Positions 1-7,964 of a stretch of 64,000 nucleotides of DNA are shown here, in pieces. This DNA is from Rhizobium sp. EC-SD404 (GTDB lineage Bacteria > Pseudomonadota > Alphaproteobacteria > Rhizobiales > Rhizobiaceae). Positions within the stretch are counted from its first letter, which is position 1. Each line of letters starts with the position of its first letter. The notes beneath the pieces are model-generated. The model searched no databases. It worked only from the letters and a program-made list of their open reading frames with translations, and was not told the origin of the DNA. The stretch is taken from the NCBI RefSeq assembly GCF_902498825.1, contig NZ_LR701459.1, positions 62,001 to 126,000 of the forward strand. Direction: 5' to 3'. The position numbers were made by a program, and so were the translations under genes.

Positions 1-286
1 CGACATTCTGGAACGCTATGCGCCGGGCCTGCGCGGCAAGATCATCGGCCAAACGGCCGTGTCGCCGCTCGATCTCGAACGCGGCAACGCCAATCTCGTC
101 GGCGGCGACCAGATCTGCGGCAGCCACCATCTGGCGCAGAATTTCATCTTTCGTCCGGCTCCGGGCTTTGCCGACTGGCACACGCCGGTCGGCAATCTGC
201 ACCTCGTCGGCGCCGCCACATGGCCGGGCGCGGGCGTCGGCGCCGGGTCCGGCTACATGCTCGCCTGCCAATTGGCAGGTCAATGA
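1..286 (+). CDS. FAD-dependent oxidoreductase, C-terminal fragment (phytoene-dehydrogenase-like)
   Basis: This is the 3' end of a gene that begins before the window; the open frame runs from base 2 to the TGA at 284-286. The visible 94 residues include GGDQICGSHH, then a closing stretch with HLVGAATWPGAGV and GAGSGYMLA. These resemble the C-terminal FAD-contacting segment of CrtI/phytoene-dehydrogenase-like and retinol-saturase-like oxidoreductases. The substrate cannot be inferred from this piece. A short gap separates it from a peptide-type ABC importer on the same strand, so the two could be co-transcribed. Confidence 0.7.
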   Translation, partial: DILERYAPGLRGKIIGQTAVSPLDLERGNANLVGGDQICGSHHLAQNFIFRPAPGFADWHTPVGNLHLVGAATWPGAGVGAGSGYMLACQLAGQ

Positions 287-339
287 GTGACAAACAATGC
301 CGCGCAAACAAGCGGCCGAACACAGGGGAACTTGAAACC

Positions 340-1875
340 ATGATCGCCCATCCGAACAGACGAACATTGCTGAAGCTTGCCGGCGCCAGTGCCGCGCTCG
401 CCGGCTTCAACCTGCCGCTCTCGGCCTTTGCACAGGACGCGAACGAGCTTGTCATCGCCTATAACGTCAACCTGCCCTCCTGGGACCCGACGGTCGGACC
501 CTCGGCGGTCAACCCGACGATCCAGGGCTTCTACCAGTCCGTCTTCGACATGTTCATCCACCAGGATCCGGACTTGAGCTTCAAGCCCGGCCTGATCACC
601 GAGTGGGGCTGGAACGACGACAATTCCAAGATCTTCATGGTCGTGCGCGAAGGCGTGAAATGGCACGACGGCAGCGACTTCAGCGCCGAGGACGTCGTCT
701 GGTCGCTGGAACGCGCCGGCAAGGCGGAGACCGGCAACCCGATCCAGTTCACCTGGTCCAAGATCGGCAATTTCACGATCGACGGAAACCGCATCGAAGC
801 CGACGTGCTGGAATTCGATCCGACCATCTTCAAGTGGATGTCGTTCCTGACGGGATACGTTCTGCCTAAGGCCTATTACGAAGAGGTCGGCGCGGATGGC
901 TTCGAGGAAAAGCCGATCGGCACCGGTCCCTATATGGTCGAAAGCTACGAGCGGAACGCCTTCGTGCGCCTCAAGGCCAATCCCGATTACTGGAACGGCG
1001 CGCCGGCGTTTGAAGCCGTGACGATCAAGTTCGTGACCGATGCGGCGAGCCGCGTTGCGGAAATCGAATCCGGCAACTCCGACGTGACGCTCGAAATTCC
1101 CTACGAGGAATATGACCGCCTGACGGGCGGCGAGTTTGAAGGCGTGGCCGAGCCGATCTCCGACATCGCCATGATCTTCCTGAACGACGTCGAACCGATG
1201 CTCGACAAGAACGTGCGGCTTGCCGCGCACATGGCGATCGACAAGCAGCTTCTCATCGATCGGCTCCTGAGCGGCTATGGCGTACCGATCAGCACGCTGC
1301 AGACGCCCGAATACATCGCCTATGACGCCTCCATCGAAGTGGCCCATGACGAGGAAGGGGCCAAGGCGCTGCTCGCGGAATCCGGCTTCTCGCCCGAGAA
1401 TCCGGTGCGCTTCAAGATCCAGACGACGCGCGGCTTCAAGCCCAAGGATTACGAGATGATCCAGGCGATCGTCGGGATGTGGCGTCGCGTCGGCATCGAG
1501 GCGGAGATCGAGGTGTACGAGATCGCGCAGCATTTCGAATTGCGCGCCGCCGATCAGCTCGCTCCTGCAGCCTTCTACAATTGGGGCAATGCGGTGGGCG
1601 ATCCGACGACATCGACCGGCTTCGCCATGTTCGGCCCGAGCCCGCACTCGGTGTGGGACGGACAGGACCTGATGGACCGCATCATCCCGCTCTGGGGCGA
1701 GGCGGACGAAGAGGCCCGCATCCAGGGCTGGAAGGATGTCGACCGCTTCATCGCAGAGGAAGGCCTCGTCATTCCGCTTATCCAGTATGTCCAGCCGATC
1801 GTCTATCGCCCCGGCCTGACTGTGACGGCGCACGCTTCCGGCGCGCTTCTGCCGCATCTGATCGGGCAGGCGTGA
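340..1875 (+). CDS. ABC transporter substrate-binding protein, family 5 (dipeptide/opine type)
   Basis: Periplasmic solute receptor of 511 aa feeding the importer encoded directly downstream. The ATG at 340 is preferred over upstream in-frame starts because AGGGGAA lies at 323-329 and the protein then opens with a twin-arginine signal (NRRTLLK) and a cleavage-like end at AFAQ. The body has family-5 features: a GLITEW segment near residue 85, EGVKWHDG, FSAEDVVWSLER, then KPIGTGPYMVE and NPDYWNG. Family-5 receptors bind peptides, opines, nickel chelates or glycosides, so the ligand is open. A Tat signal is less usual here but is seen in rhizobial members. Confidence 0.9.
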   Translation: MIAHPNRRTLLKLAGASAALAGFNLPLSAFAQDANELVIAYNVNLPSWDPTVGPSAVNPTIQGFYQSVFDMFIHQDPDLSFKPGLITEWGWNDDNSKIFMVVREGVKWHDGSDFSAEDVVWSLERAGKAETGNPIQFTWSKIGNFTIDGNRIEADVLEFDPTIFKWMSFLTGYVLPKAYYEEVGADGFEEKPIGTGPYMVESYERNAFVRLKANPDYWNGAPAFEAVTIKFVTDAASRVAEIESGNSDVTLEIPYEEYDRLTGGEFEGVAEPISDIAMIFLNDVEPMLDKNVRLAAHMAIDKQLLIDRLLSGYGVPISTLQTPEYIAYDASIEVAHDEEGAKALLAESGFSPENPVRFKIQTTRGFKPKDYEMIQAIVGMWRRVGIEAEIEVYEIAQHFELRAADQLAPAAFYNWGNAVGDPTTSTGFAMFGPSPHSVWDGQDLMDRIIPLWGEADEEARIQGWKDVDRFIAEEGLVIPLIQYVQPIVYRPGLTVTAHASGALLPHLIGQA

Positions 1876-1919
1876 GCGGTTCTCTGCCGACATTGAAGGC
1901 CGACGCGTCGGGCTGATCC

Positions 1920-2930
1920 ATGCTGCTTCTTCGCGTCGTCCTTTCGCGCATCCTGACCACGCTGATCACACTGATCGGCGTGGCCATCATCGTTTTCGTC
2001 GTGGTGCGCGTCGTGCCCGGCAACCCCATCGCCATGATGCTGCCGCCGGGGGCGAGCGCTGCCGATATCGAGCGGCTGAGCGCACTCTACGGTCTCGACA
2101 AGTCGATCTTCGAACAGTTCGTGATCTGGTTCGGCAATGTGCTTCAAGGCGATTTCGGGACCTCGATCTCCACGCGCCAGCCGGTGCTCGACCTCGTTCT
2201 CGGCCGGCTTCCGGCAACGCTCGAACTCAGCCTGATGGCGCTGGTCATCGCCGTGATCCTCGGCATGGGCGCCGCGATCATCGGCACGCGCTACCGCGGC
2301 CGCCGCACGGAAACGGGCGTCGATCTCGCCAATGGCGTTGGCCTTTCTGTGCCGGATTTCCTTTGGGGCCTGCTGCTGATCATCCTGCTCGGTGTGCTGT
2401 GGCCGCTCTTTCCGATCTCCGGCCGCGTTTCGCCGCGCCTCGACCTGCCTTTCTCGACCCAATTCTACCTGATCGAGAGCATCCTCAGGCTGCGCTTCGA
2501 TCTGACCGGCAATCTGCTGCGCCACATGTTCATGCCGGCGCTCGCGCTTGCGCTGCCGCTCGCGGCCATCATCGCGCAGCTGCTGAAACAATCGCTGAAG
2601 GAAACCGTCAATCTCGACTACGCGGTGCTTGCCCGCACGAAGGGCTATTCGGAAACGCGGGTGATCCTTTCGGAAGCGCTGCCCAATGCGCTGTTGCCGA
2701 CGCTGACGCTGATCGGCGTGCAGTTCACCTTCCTCATCGGCGGCACGGTGATCATCGAGCGGCTGTTCTCCTATGAAGGACTCGGCAACATGGCGGTCGA
2801 TGCGGTGATCAACCGAGACCTGCCGCTGATCCAGGGCATCGTCATCCTGTTCGCGCTCATCTTCACGACGATCAATCTTCTCGTCGACATGACCTATGCG
2901 TTCCTGAACCCGAGGCTCCGACATGCTTGA
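1920..2930 (+). CDS. ABC transporter permease, DppB/OppB type
   Basis: Inner-membrane permease of 336 aa. The N-terminal helix ends in VVRVVPGNP, typical of DppB-like subunits, followed by a periplasmic segment (FGTSISTRQPV) and a five-helix permease core. The coupling loop that docks on the ATPases is near residues 233-262 (YAVLARTKGYSE, then EALPNALLPT, the EAA motif). The C-terminus has NLLVDMTYAFLNPRLR, a near-invariant DppB ending. Its last eight bases overlap the next permease gene, so the pair is translationally coupled and should form a heterodimer. Confidence 0.92.
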   Translation: MLLLRVVLSRILTTLITLIGVAIIVFVVVRVVPGNPIAMMLPPGASAADIERLSALYGLDKSIFEQFVIWFGNVLQGDFGTSISTRQPVLDLVLGRLPATLELSLMALVIAVILGMGAAIIGTRYRGRRTETGVDLANGVGLSVPDFLWGLLLIILLGVLWPLFPISGRVSPRLDLPFSTQFYLIESILRLRFDLTGNLLRHMFMPALALALPLAAIIAQLLKQSLKETVNLDYAVLARTKGYSETRVILSEALPNALLPTLTLIGVQFTFLIGGTVIIERLFSYEGLGNMAVDAVINRDLPLIQGIVILFALIFTTINLLVDMTYAFLNPRLRHA

Positions 2931-3774
2931 CGGGCGCGGCGCGGTCAAAAGGCGGGCAGGCGCGCGGCTCTGGCTTTCAAGCGGGTGGCTGGCCATCGTT
3001 GCGCTCGCGGCAATTCTTGCGCCGGTCATCGCACCGCACGATCCGCTGATGCAGGATCTTCTCTACGGAAGGCTGCCGCCTTTCTGGATGGCGGGCGCGG
3101 AACCGGGCTACCTGCTCGGCACCGACAGTCTCGGCCGGGACGTGCTGTCCCGGCTGATCCACGGTGCGCGCATCGCGCTGATCGTCGCCCTCATCGCCGG
3201 TATCGGCACCTGCATCGTCGGCTCTGCTCTCGGGCTGATCGCAGGCTATTACCGCGGCTGGGCGGATCGGATCATCAGCCGGCTGGTCGATATCTGGATG
3301 GCCTTTCCGCCGCTTCTCTTCGCCATCCTGTTGATCGCCGTCATCGGCACCGGGCTCACCTCGGTCATCATCGCGATCGTCGTCATCGACTGGACGCGCT
3401 TTTGCCGGGTGGTGCGCGCCGAGACGCTGAACCAGTCGCAGATGGACTACGTGCACAGCGCCCGCATCGCCGGTTTCACGCGAATGAAGACGATGCTTTC
3501 GGAGATCCTGCCCAACGTGCTGCCGACCATCATCGCGCTGCTCAGCCTGGAGATGGGGATCGCGGTCATCGTCGAGGCGATCCTCTCTTTCGTCAATCTG
3601 TCGATCTCGACCGACCAGCCCACCTGGGGCGGCATGATCGCGGAGGGCCGGTTGAGCATTCACCAGGCGTGGTGGGTGCTGGTCTTTCCGCTGATTGCGC
3701 TTTTCCTCACCGTTCTCTCCTTCGCGCAGTTCGGCGAGGGACTGAAGGACCGCTTCGATCCGGTGCTGCGATGA
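2923..3774 (+). CDS. ABC transporter permease, DppC/OppC type
   Basis: Second inner-membrane permease (283 aa). It carries the DppC signature LLGTDSLGRDVLSRLIHGARIAL near residues 65-87 and an EAA-type coupling loop (SARIAGFTRMKTM, then EILPNVLPTI). The C-terminus FGEGLKDRFDPVLR is characteristic. It starts inside the end of the DppB-type gene, and its TGA overlaps the ATG of the following ATPase gene (ATGA at 3771-3774), so all five transporter genes read as one operon. Confidence 0.92.
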   Translation: MLDGRGAVKRRAGARLWLSSGWLAIVALAAILAPVIAPHDPLMQDLLYGRLPPFWMAGAEPGYLLGTDSLGRDVLSRLIHGARIALIVALIAGIGTCIVGSALGLIAGYYRGWADRIISRLVDIWMAFPPLLFAILLIAVIGTGLTSVIIAIVVIDWTRFCRVVRAETLNQSQMDYVHSARIAGFTRMKTMLSEILPNVLPTIIALLSLEMGIAVIVEAILSFVNLSISTDQPTWGGMIAEGRLSIHQAWWVLVFPLIALFLTVLSFAQFGEGLKDRFDPVLR

Positions 3775-4652
3775 GTGGCGGCTTTCTCATCATCCGCAAT
3801 TTGTCCGCCGTTCTGCGCGATACGGGCGAGCGCGTGCTGCGGTCCGTCGACATCGATCTTCAGCCGGGTACGATCCGCGGGCTCGTCGGGGAGAGTGGCG
3901 CAGGCAAGAGCATGATCGGCAAGGCGGTGCTCAGCGTGCTGCCGAAAGCGCTCAAGGTCGTCGAAGGCGAAATCCTCATCGACGGGCAGGATCTGCTGAA
4001 GTTGAAGGACGCGGACAGGCGGCGGCTGATCGGCGCATCGACCGCGCTCATTCCTCAAGACCCGCTGACCGCGCTCAATCCCTCGCGCCGGATCGGGCCG
4101 CAGATCACCAATCGGCTCGTCGACATTCTCGGCTGGACGCGCCGCGCCGCCGAAGCGCGCGCGCTCGAAGTGTTGGAAGAAGTCCAGATCGTCGACCCGC
4201 GGCGCGTCATGCGGCAATATCCGCACGAGCTCTCAGGTGGCATGCGCCAGCGCATCCTGATCGCCTCTGCTTTCGCGGCGGAACCGAAGCTGATCATCGC
4301 CGACGAACCAACGACGGCGCTCGATGTGACGGTCCAGAAGCAGATCCTGAAGCTGATCTCCAACCTGCAGGCCCGACATGGCACGGCACTGCTTTTCGTG
4401 ACGCATGATCTCGGCGTAGTGGCGAAGATCTGCGACAGCCTGAGCGTGCTCTACGGTGGCAAGGTCGTGGAAGATACCGACGTAGCGTCGTTCTTCGAAG
4501 GTCCGCGCCATGCCTATGGCCGCGCGCTTCTGGCAGCAACGCCGCGGCACACGGACCCGGACGCATCGCTCCTGCCCGTGCCTGACGACGTGATCGCGGC
4601 TGTCAGAGCGGAAATCGCGGATGCCGATCGCCAATGGGTGCGCCATGACTGA
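3771..4652 (+). CDS. ABC transporter ATP-binding protein, DppD type
   Basis: Cytoplasmic ATPase of 293 aa energising the importer. The ATG at 3771 is chosen because it overlaps the preceding stop and begins a normal ABC domain; the open frame extends far upstream only as a shadow of the permease gene. It shows Walker A GESGAGKS, Q-loop IPQDP, signature LSGGMRQR, Walker B LIIADEPTTALD and the switch His in VTHDLG. The region after the core (HAYGRALLAATPR) is the shortened oligopeptide-type C-terminal extension. It overlaps the second ATPase gene by eight bases. Confidence 0.92.
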   Translation: MSGGFLIIRNLSAVLRDTGERVLRSVDIDLQPGTIRGLVGESGAGKSMIGKAVLSVLPKALKVVEGEILIDGQDLLKLKDADRRRLIGASTALIPQDPLTALNPSRRIGPQITNRLVDILGWTRRAAEARALEVLEEVQIVDPRRVMRQYPHELSGGMRQRILIASAFAAEPKLIIADEPTTALDVTVQKQILKLISNLQARHGTALLFVTHDLGVVAKICDSLSVLYGGKVVEDTDVASFFEGPRHAYGRALLAATPRHTDPDASLLPVPDDVIAAVRAEIADADRQWVRHD

Positions 4653-5436
4653 TGCGCTCTACAGGATCAACGGGCTGACGGTCGAAGTGGCCGACCAGAC
4701 GCGCAAACCGCTCTTCGGCGCAGCACCCGGCCTGCGCATTCTCGACGATCTCTCGTTTTCGATCGAGCACCGCAGCGTGCTCGGCATCGTCGGCGGATCG
4801 GGCTCGGGAAAGACCACGCTCGGACGCACGCTGGTGCGGCTCGTCGAGCCAACGGCGGGAACGCTGACCTTCGACGGGCAGGATGTGACCCATCTGTCGG
4901 ACGACGCGATGCGACCGCTCAGGCAACGCATTCAGCTCATTTTCCAGGATCCGATGTCGGCGCTCAATCCGCGGCTGACCATCGGTCGCATCATCGCGGC
5001 GCCTCTGCGCGCCAAGACGAGCGATCCGCGCGTTGCAGAAGCGCTCGACCATGTGGGATTGCCGCGCGGTTTCGCCGGGCGCTATCCGCACGAACTTTCG
5101 GGTGGTCAGCGCCAGCGCGTCGGCATTGCCCGCGCGATTGCGATGCGTCCGGATTTCATCGTGGCTGACGAGATCGTTTCCGGCCTCGACGTCTCGTCGC
5201 AGGCACAGGTGCTTTCGCTGCTGGCAAACCTGGTGAAGGACCTCGGGCTGACGCTTGCCTTCATCAGCCACGATTTGTCGGTTATCCGGAGGCTCTGCGA
5301 CCGGGTGATCGTGCTGCAGACCGGCAGGATCGTCGAGGATCAGCCGGTGGCACAGCTCTTTACGTCACCCACGCACGATTATACGCGCCAGCTTCTCGGC
5401 TCCATCCCAGAACCGGATCCGTCCGAACGCTGGTAG
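4645..5436 (+). CDS. ABC transporter ATP-binding protein, DppF type
   Basis: Second ATPase (263 aa), expected to pair with the DppD-type subunit. The ATG at 4645 overlaps the upstream gene; an earlier in-frame ATG at 4621 is possible but lies deeper in that gene. Motifs: Walker A GGSGSGKTT, Q-loop IFQDPMSALNPR, signature LSGGQRQR, Walker B FIVADEIVSGLDVS and the switch His in ISHDLS. In the Walker B region the usual DEPVSALD has become DEIVSGLD; the catalytic Asp-Glu pair is kept. This gene ends the operon; no clear terminator follows. Confidence 0.9.
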   Translation: MTDALYRINGLTVEVADQTRKPLFGAAPGLRILDDLSFSIEHRSVLGIVGGSGSGKTTLGRTLVRLVEPTAGTLTFDGQDVTHLSDDAMRPLRQRIQLIFQDPMSALNPRLTIGRIIAAPLRAKTSDPRVAEALDHVGLPRGFAGRYPHELSGGQRQRVGIARAIAMRPDFIVADEIVSGLDVSSQAQVLSLLANLVKDLGLTLAFISHDLSVIRRLCDRVIVLQTGRIVEDQPVAQLFTSPTHDYTRQLLGSIPEPDPSERW

Positions 5437-5619
5437 CTGTCGGCATCGCCTCGAGCAATTTCTGGTCGCCGTCACGCAAGAAGGGCACTGACCACGGCTG
5501 ACGGTGACCTTCAACGCGATCTTCGATCTCGGCAGCGGAGTTGCAACCAGTATCGCCTCCTGATTGCAAACGATACGGCGGTGAAATCTCCGATCGATCG
5601 TGGCTCGACTCGGCCCCGC

Positions 5620-5643
5620 CGATACGTACAATTGTACGTATCG
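5620..5643. promoter_or_regulatory. lux-box-like perfect palindrome upstream of luxR-type gene
   Basis: CGATACGTACAA is followed immediately by its exact reverse complement, giving a 24-bp perfect palindrome centred at 5631/5632 and about 35 bp from its centre to the luxR-type ATG. LuxR-family regulators bind 18-22 bp dyads of this sort. A second, less symmetric copy at 6403-6426 precedes the luxI-type gene, which supports both being operators of the adjacent regulator. Confidence 0.75.
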
Positions 5644-5665
5644 AGATCCATCCAAGCTGTGGGGC

Positions 5666-6400
5666 ATGGTGGCCGGAGCTGAAAGTGCGCTATCGGTGCG
5701 CGCGGCACATGCCGTGCGCATTGCAGAAACGGTCGATGACGCGGTGCGGGCGGTGCGCAGCCATTTCGGCTTCGACCACGCCACATATCATCTCGGATAC
5801 ACGATCGATGCAGCGATCGACGCGCCCTTCGTCAAAAGCACCTATTCGGACGCTTGGATGGGGCGCTACATCCTGAAGCGCTACGTCAATGTCGATCCGG
5901 TCGTGCAGCACGGGTTTCGCCGGCAGTTGCCGTTCTTCTGGAGCGAGCTGCCGATGGCGCCTCAAGCGATGGAGCTGATGCAGGACGCCATTGCGCACGG
6001 GGTCGGCACGGAAGGCTACACGATCCCGATCATCGATCGGGTGCGCCGATGGGCGCTGCTGTCGCTGACGACGACGCAACTCGATACCGCTCCCTTCCGG
6101 CGAATGGTCGAGGCTGAACGTATCGCACTGGCGGAGCTCGCCTTCCTGATCCACGAAAAGGCGATCGGCGAACTGCACGGCACGGACCCCTTGCCCGCAC
6201 TCGCTGCCCGTGAGCTCGAATGCCTGACCTGGAGCGCGGAGGGCCGGACGTACAAGGAGATCGCACGCCTCCTCGACATCTCGGAACACACCGCACGCGC
6301 CTATCTGCGTTCGGCGCGGTTGAAGCTTGGTTGCGGCAGCATCGCAGAAGCGGTCGCCAAGGCAATCCGCTTCAATCTGATCGAAGACCAGAACAGGTAA
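5666..6400 (+). CDS. LuxR-family quorum-sensing transcriptional regulator
   Basis: Acyl-homoserine-lactone receptor and DNA-binding regulator of 244 aa. The ATG at 5666 is chosen because an earlier in-frame start at 5600 would put the lux-type palindrome inside the gene and exceed the usual 230-250 aa. Ligand-domain residues match TraR/LuxR spacing: Trp and Tyr four apart in WMGRY, Asp-Pro 13 residues after that Trp (VDPVV), Trp in PFFWSEL and Gly in TEGYTIP. The C-terminal HTH (about 180-244) has RELECL, GRTYKEIA and SEHTARAYL with the conserved Glu, Leu and Gly. All key residues are intact, so AHL response is expected. Confidence 0.92.
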   Translation: MVAGAESALSVRAAHAVRIAETVDDAVRAVRSHFGFDHATYHLGYTIDAAIDAPFVKSTYSDAWMGRYILKRYVNVDPVVQHGFRRQLPFFWSELPMAPQAMELMQDAIAHGVGTEGYTIPIIDRVRRWALLSLTTTQLDTAPFRRMVEAERIALAELAFLIHEKAIGELHGTDPLPALAARELECLTWSAEGRTYKEIARLLDISEHTARAYLRSARLKLGCGSIAEAVAKAIRFNLIEDQNR

Positions 6401-6402
6401 GA

Positions 6403-6426
6403 CGATACGTACATCGGTACGGACCG
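6403..6426. promoter_or_regulatory. lux-box-like element upstream of luxI-type gene
   Basis: A 24-bp element starting CGATACGTACA and ending GTACGGACCG. It matches the perfect palindrome at 5620-5643 at 19 of 24 positions, the left half being essentially identical and the centre and right arm degenerate. It lies just after the luxR-type stop and about 83 bp before the luxI-type ATG, the usual place for an operator driving synthase expression. Confidence 0.72.
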
Positions 6427-6508
6427 CAGCTGGCGGCACGGTCTGTGCGGATTTTCCGACCCGCAATCGAATGCCAACCTCGTTTCAAATTGAAACAGGG
6501 GGCAGCGC

Positions 6509-7153
6509 ATGTTTCGGGTACTTCAGGCACCATACCGATCTTCAGATGCAGACAATCTCGATCAGATGTACCGCCTGCGCAAACGGGTGTTCATCGATCA
6601 GCTCGACTGGTCGCTGCAGCACTGCCCCGCCGGATTGGAGCGCGATCGATACGATGCGATGGATCCGGTCTATATCGTTTGGACCGACGACCGGACCGGC
6701 ACCCTGCTCGGCTCGACGCGCCTGATGCCGACGACGGGCCCGACGCTTCTCTACGACGTGTTCGGCGAGACGTTTCCCGATGCCGCGTGCCTGGCCTCGC
6801 CGGGCATCTGGGAGGCGACGAGGACATGCGTGGACTGCAAGGCGATCGCCGCCCTGCGGCCAGACATATCGGCCAGCGACGCCTTCGCCACGCTCTGCCT
6901 CGCCATCATCGAATGCGGTCGCGCGCACGGGATCCACACGATCGTTTCGAACTACGAGCCGCATATGAAGCGGGTCTACCGGCGGGCGGGGCTGAAGTTG
7001 GACGAGGTGGGCCGTGCCGACGGCTACGGCAGGTTGCCGGTCTGCTGTGGAATTTTCGACATCTCACCACCGGTGGAAGCCGCGGTGCGGGAGAAGCTCG
7101 GGCTGGCGGGGCCGCTCTTTGCCCCCATTTTTTCAGAGCGCGCAGCCGCTTAA
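6509..7153 (+). CDS. Acyl-homoserine-lactone synthase (LuxI family)
   Basis: Makes an N-acyl-homoserine lactone from S-adenosylmethionine and an acyl-ACP or acyl-CoA. At 214 aa it is a normal length. The family-invariant residues are all present: Arg24, Phe28, Trp34, Asp46, Asp49, Arg71 in GSTRLMPT, and Glu102/Arg105 in WEATR. A Shine-Dalgarno-like AGGGGG lies about 8 bp before the ATG. It follows the luxR-type gene on the same strand with a lux-type element between them, so it is probably autoinduced. The acyl chain cannot be predicted from sequence. Confidence 0.94.
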   Translation: MFRVLQAPYRSSDADNLDQMYRLRKRVFIDQLDWSLQHCPAGLERDRYDAMDPVYIVWTDDRTGTLLGSTRLMPTTGPTLLYDVFGETFPDAACLASPGIWEATRTCVDCKAIAALRPDISASDAFATLCLAIIECGRAHGIHTIVSNYEPHMKRVYRRAGLKLDEVGRADGYGRLPVCCGIFDISPPVEAAVREKLGLAGPLFAPIFSERAAA

Positions 7154-7259
7154 GCCCGCACGCTCGCATCACTTCGGCAACAGCGGCGACGCATTCCACG
7201 CGAAGCGAACGGGTCGCAGTGACTGCCACGGGGCTTTGTGGCAGGACGCGTTCATGGGG

Positions 7260-7649
7260 ATGAACTGGAAACGCGTGGAGAGAACCGCGAGGCGGCTGAT
7301 CGGCAGTCTGCTTCTCGCCTATCTTCTGTTCTTCCAGGGTCTCGTCACGAGCTACGCTCAGGCGACGATGCTCGGTGGGCCCGACCCGGCCACCGTCATC
7401 TGTTCGGTGCACGACGCAGTCGTCGACGGCGAGCCACATCCGCTGCAGGATCTAGACCGAGACTGCTGTTCGACGCTTTGCCAAGCTGCATGCGCGACCG
7501 GCGCGGCACTTCCCGGCGCCGACGTGGTCGCCTTTGCGCTTCCAGTTCTGGCGGGGCAGACCCATGCCCTGATCGCAGCGCCGCGGGCGCCGCCCAGCCG
7601 CTACGGCCTCGTTTCAAAAGCCCGGGCACCTCCTTCACTCTCCGTGTGA
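7260..7649 (+). CDS. Small Cys-rich membrane-anchored protein (DUF2946-like)
   Basis: Protein of 129 aa (131 if the ATG at 7254 is used; CAGGACG lies just upstream of both). One hydrophobic segment at about residues 14-32 (LIGSLLLAYLLFFQGL) suggests an anchor or uncleaved signal. The mature part has a Cys/His cluster: CSVHDAV, then DCCSTLCQAACA. This layout resembles DUF2946-type proteins found beside metal-uptake and PepSY genes, but the match is by pattern only. It precedes a 78-aa membrane protein and a PepSY protein, so a role in metal handling at the envelope is a reasonable guess. Confidence 0.6.
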   Translation: MNWKRVERTARRLIGSLLLAYLLFFQGLVTSYAQATMLGGPDPATVICSVHDAVVDGEPHPLQDLDRDCCSTLCQAACATGAALPGADVVAFALPVLAGQTHALIAAPRAPPSRYGLVSKARAPPSLSV

Positions 7650-7715
7650 TCTTTCCAGGTCGCTGGCTGCTCTAGCAGCCGGCTGCTTCTTTCCTGCACA
7701 TCCTCGGAGAATTCC

Positions 7716-7952
7716 ATGAAACCGACCCTTCTCGGGCAGGCGGCACTGCGTGTCCGCCATTCGATCACCCGTACCAACCTTCTCATCACCTCCGGCGCAA
7801 CGGCAGGCGCAATCGTGCTCGCGCTTGTCGGCGCCATCATCGCGCACCAGCCGGCTCTGCCACCCATGCAGGCCCGCAGCATCGTCGATGAGAGCACAAT
7901 CGCACCCGATGCGATGACGATGATCCCCGCCCCCGCGGCCAGCCGCATCTGA
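7716..7952 (+). CDS. Small single-span membrane protein of unknown function
   Basis: Protein of 78 aa with a clear ATG and GGAG at 7704-7708. Residues 1-22 are basic (RVRHSITRTN), then one hydrophobic helix spans about 23-46 (LLITSGATAGAIVLALVGAII), and the tail ends in a Pro/Met-rich stretch (AMTMIPAPAAS). It lies 12 bp before the PepSY gene and after the Cys-rich gene, so it is probably an operon member. I do not recognise its family. Its short tail could sit in the periplasm near the PepSY protein. Confidence 0.6.
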   Translation: MKPTLLGQAALRVRHSITRTNLLITSGATAGAIVLALVGAIIAHQPALPPMQARSIVDESTIAPDAMTMIPAPAASRI

Positions 7953-7964
7953 CGGGAGAGATCG

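Noticed and set aside
5600..5665. A longer luxR-type protein starting at 5600.
   Set aside because: It would bury the 24-bp palindrome inside the gene and exceed the family length.
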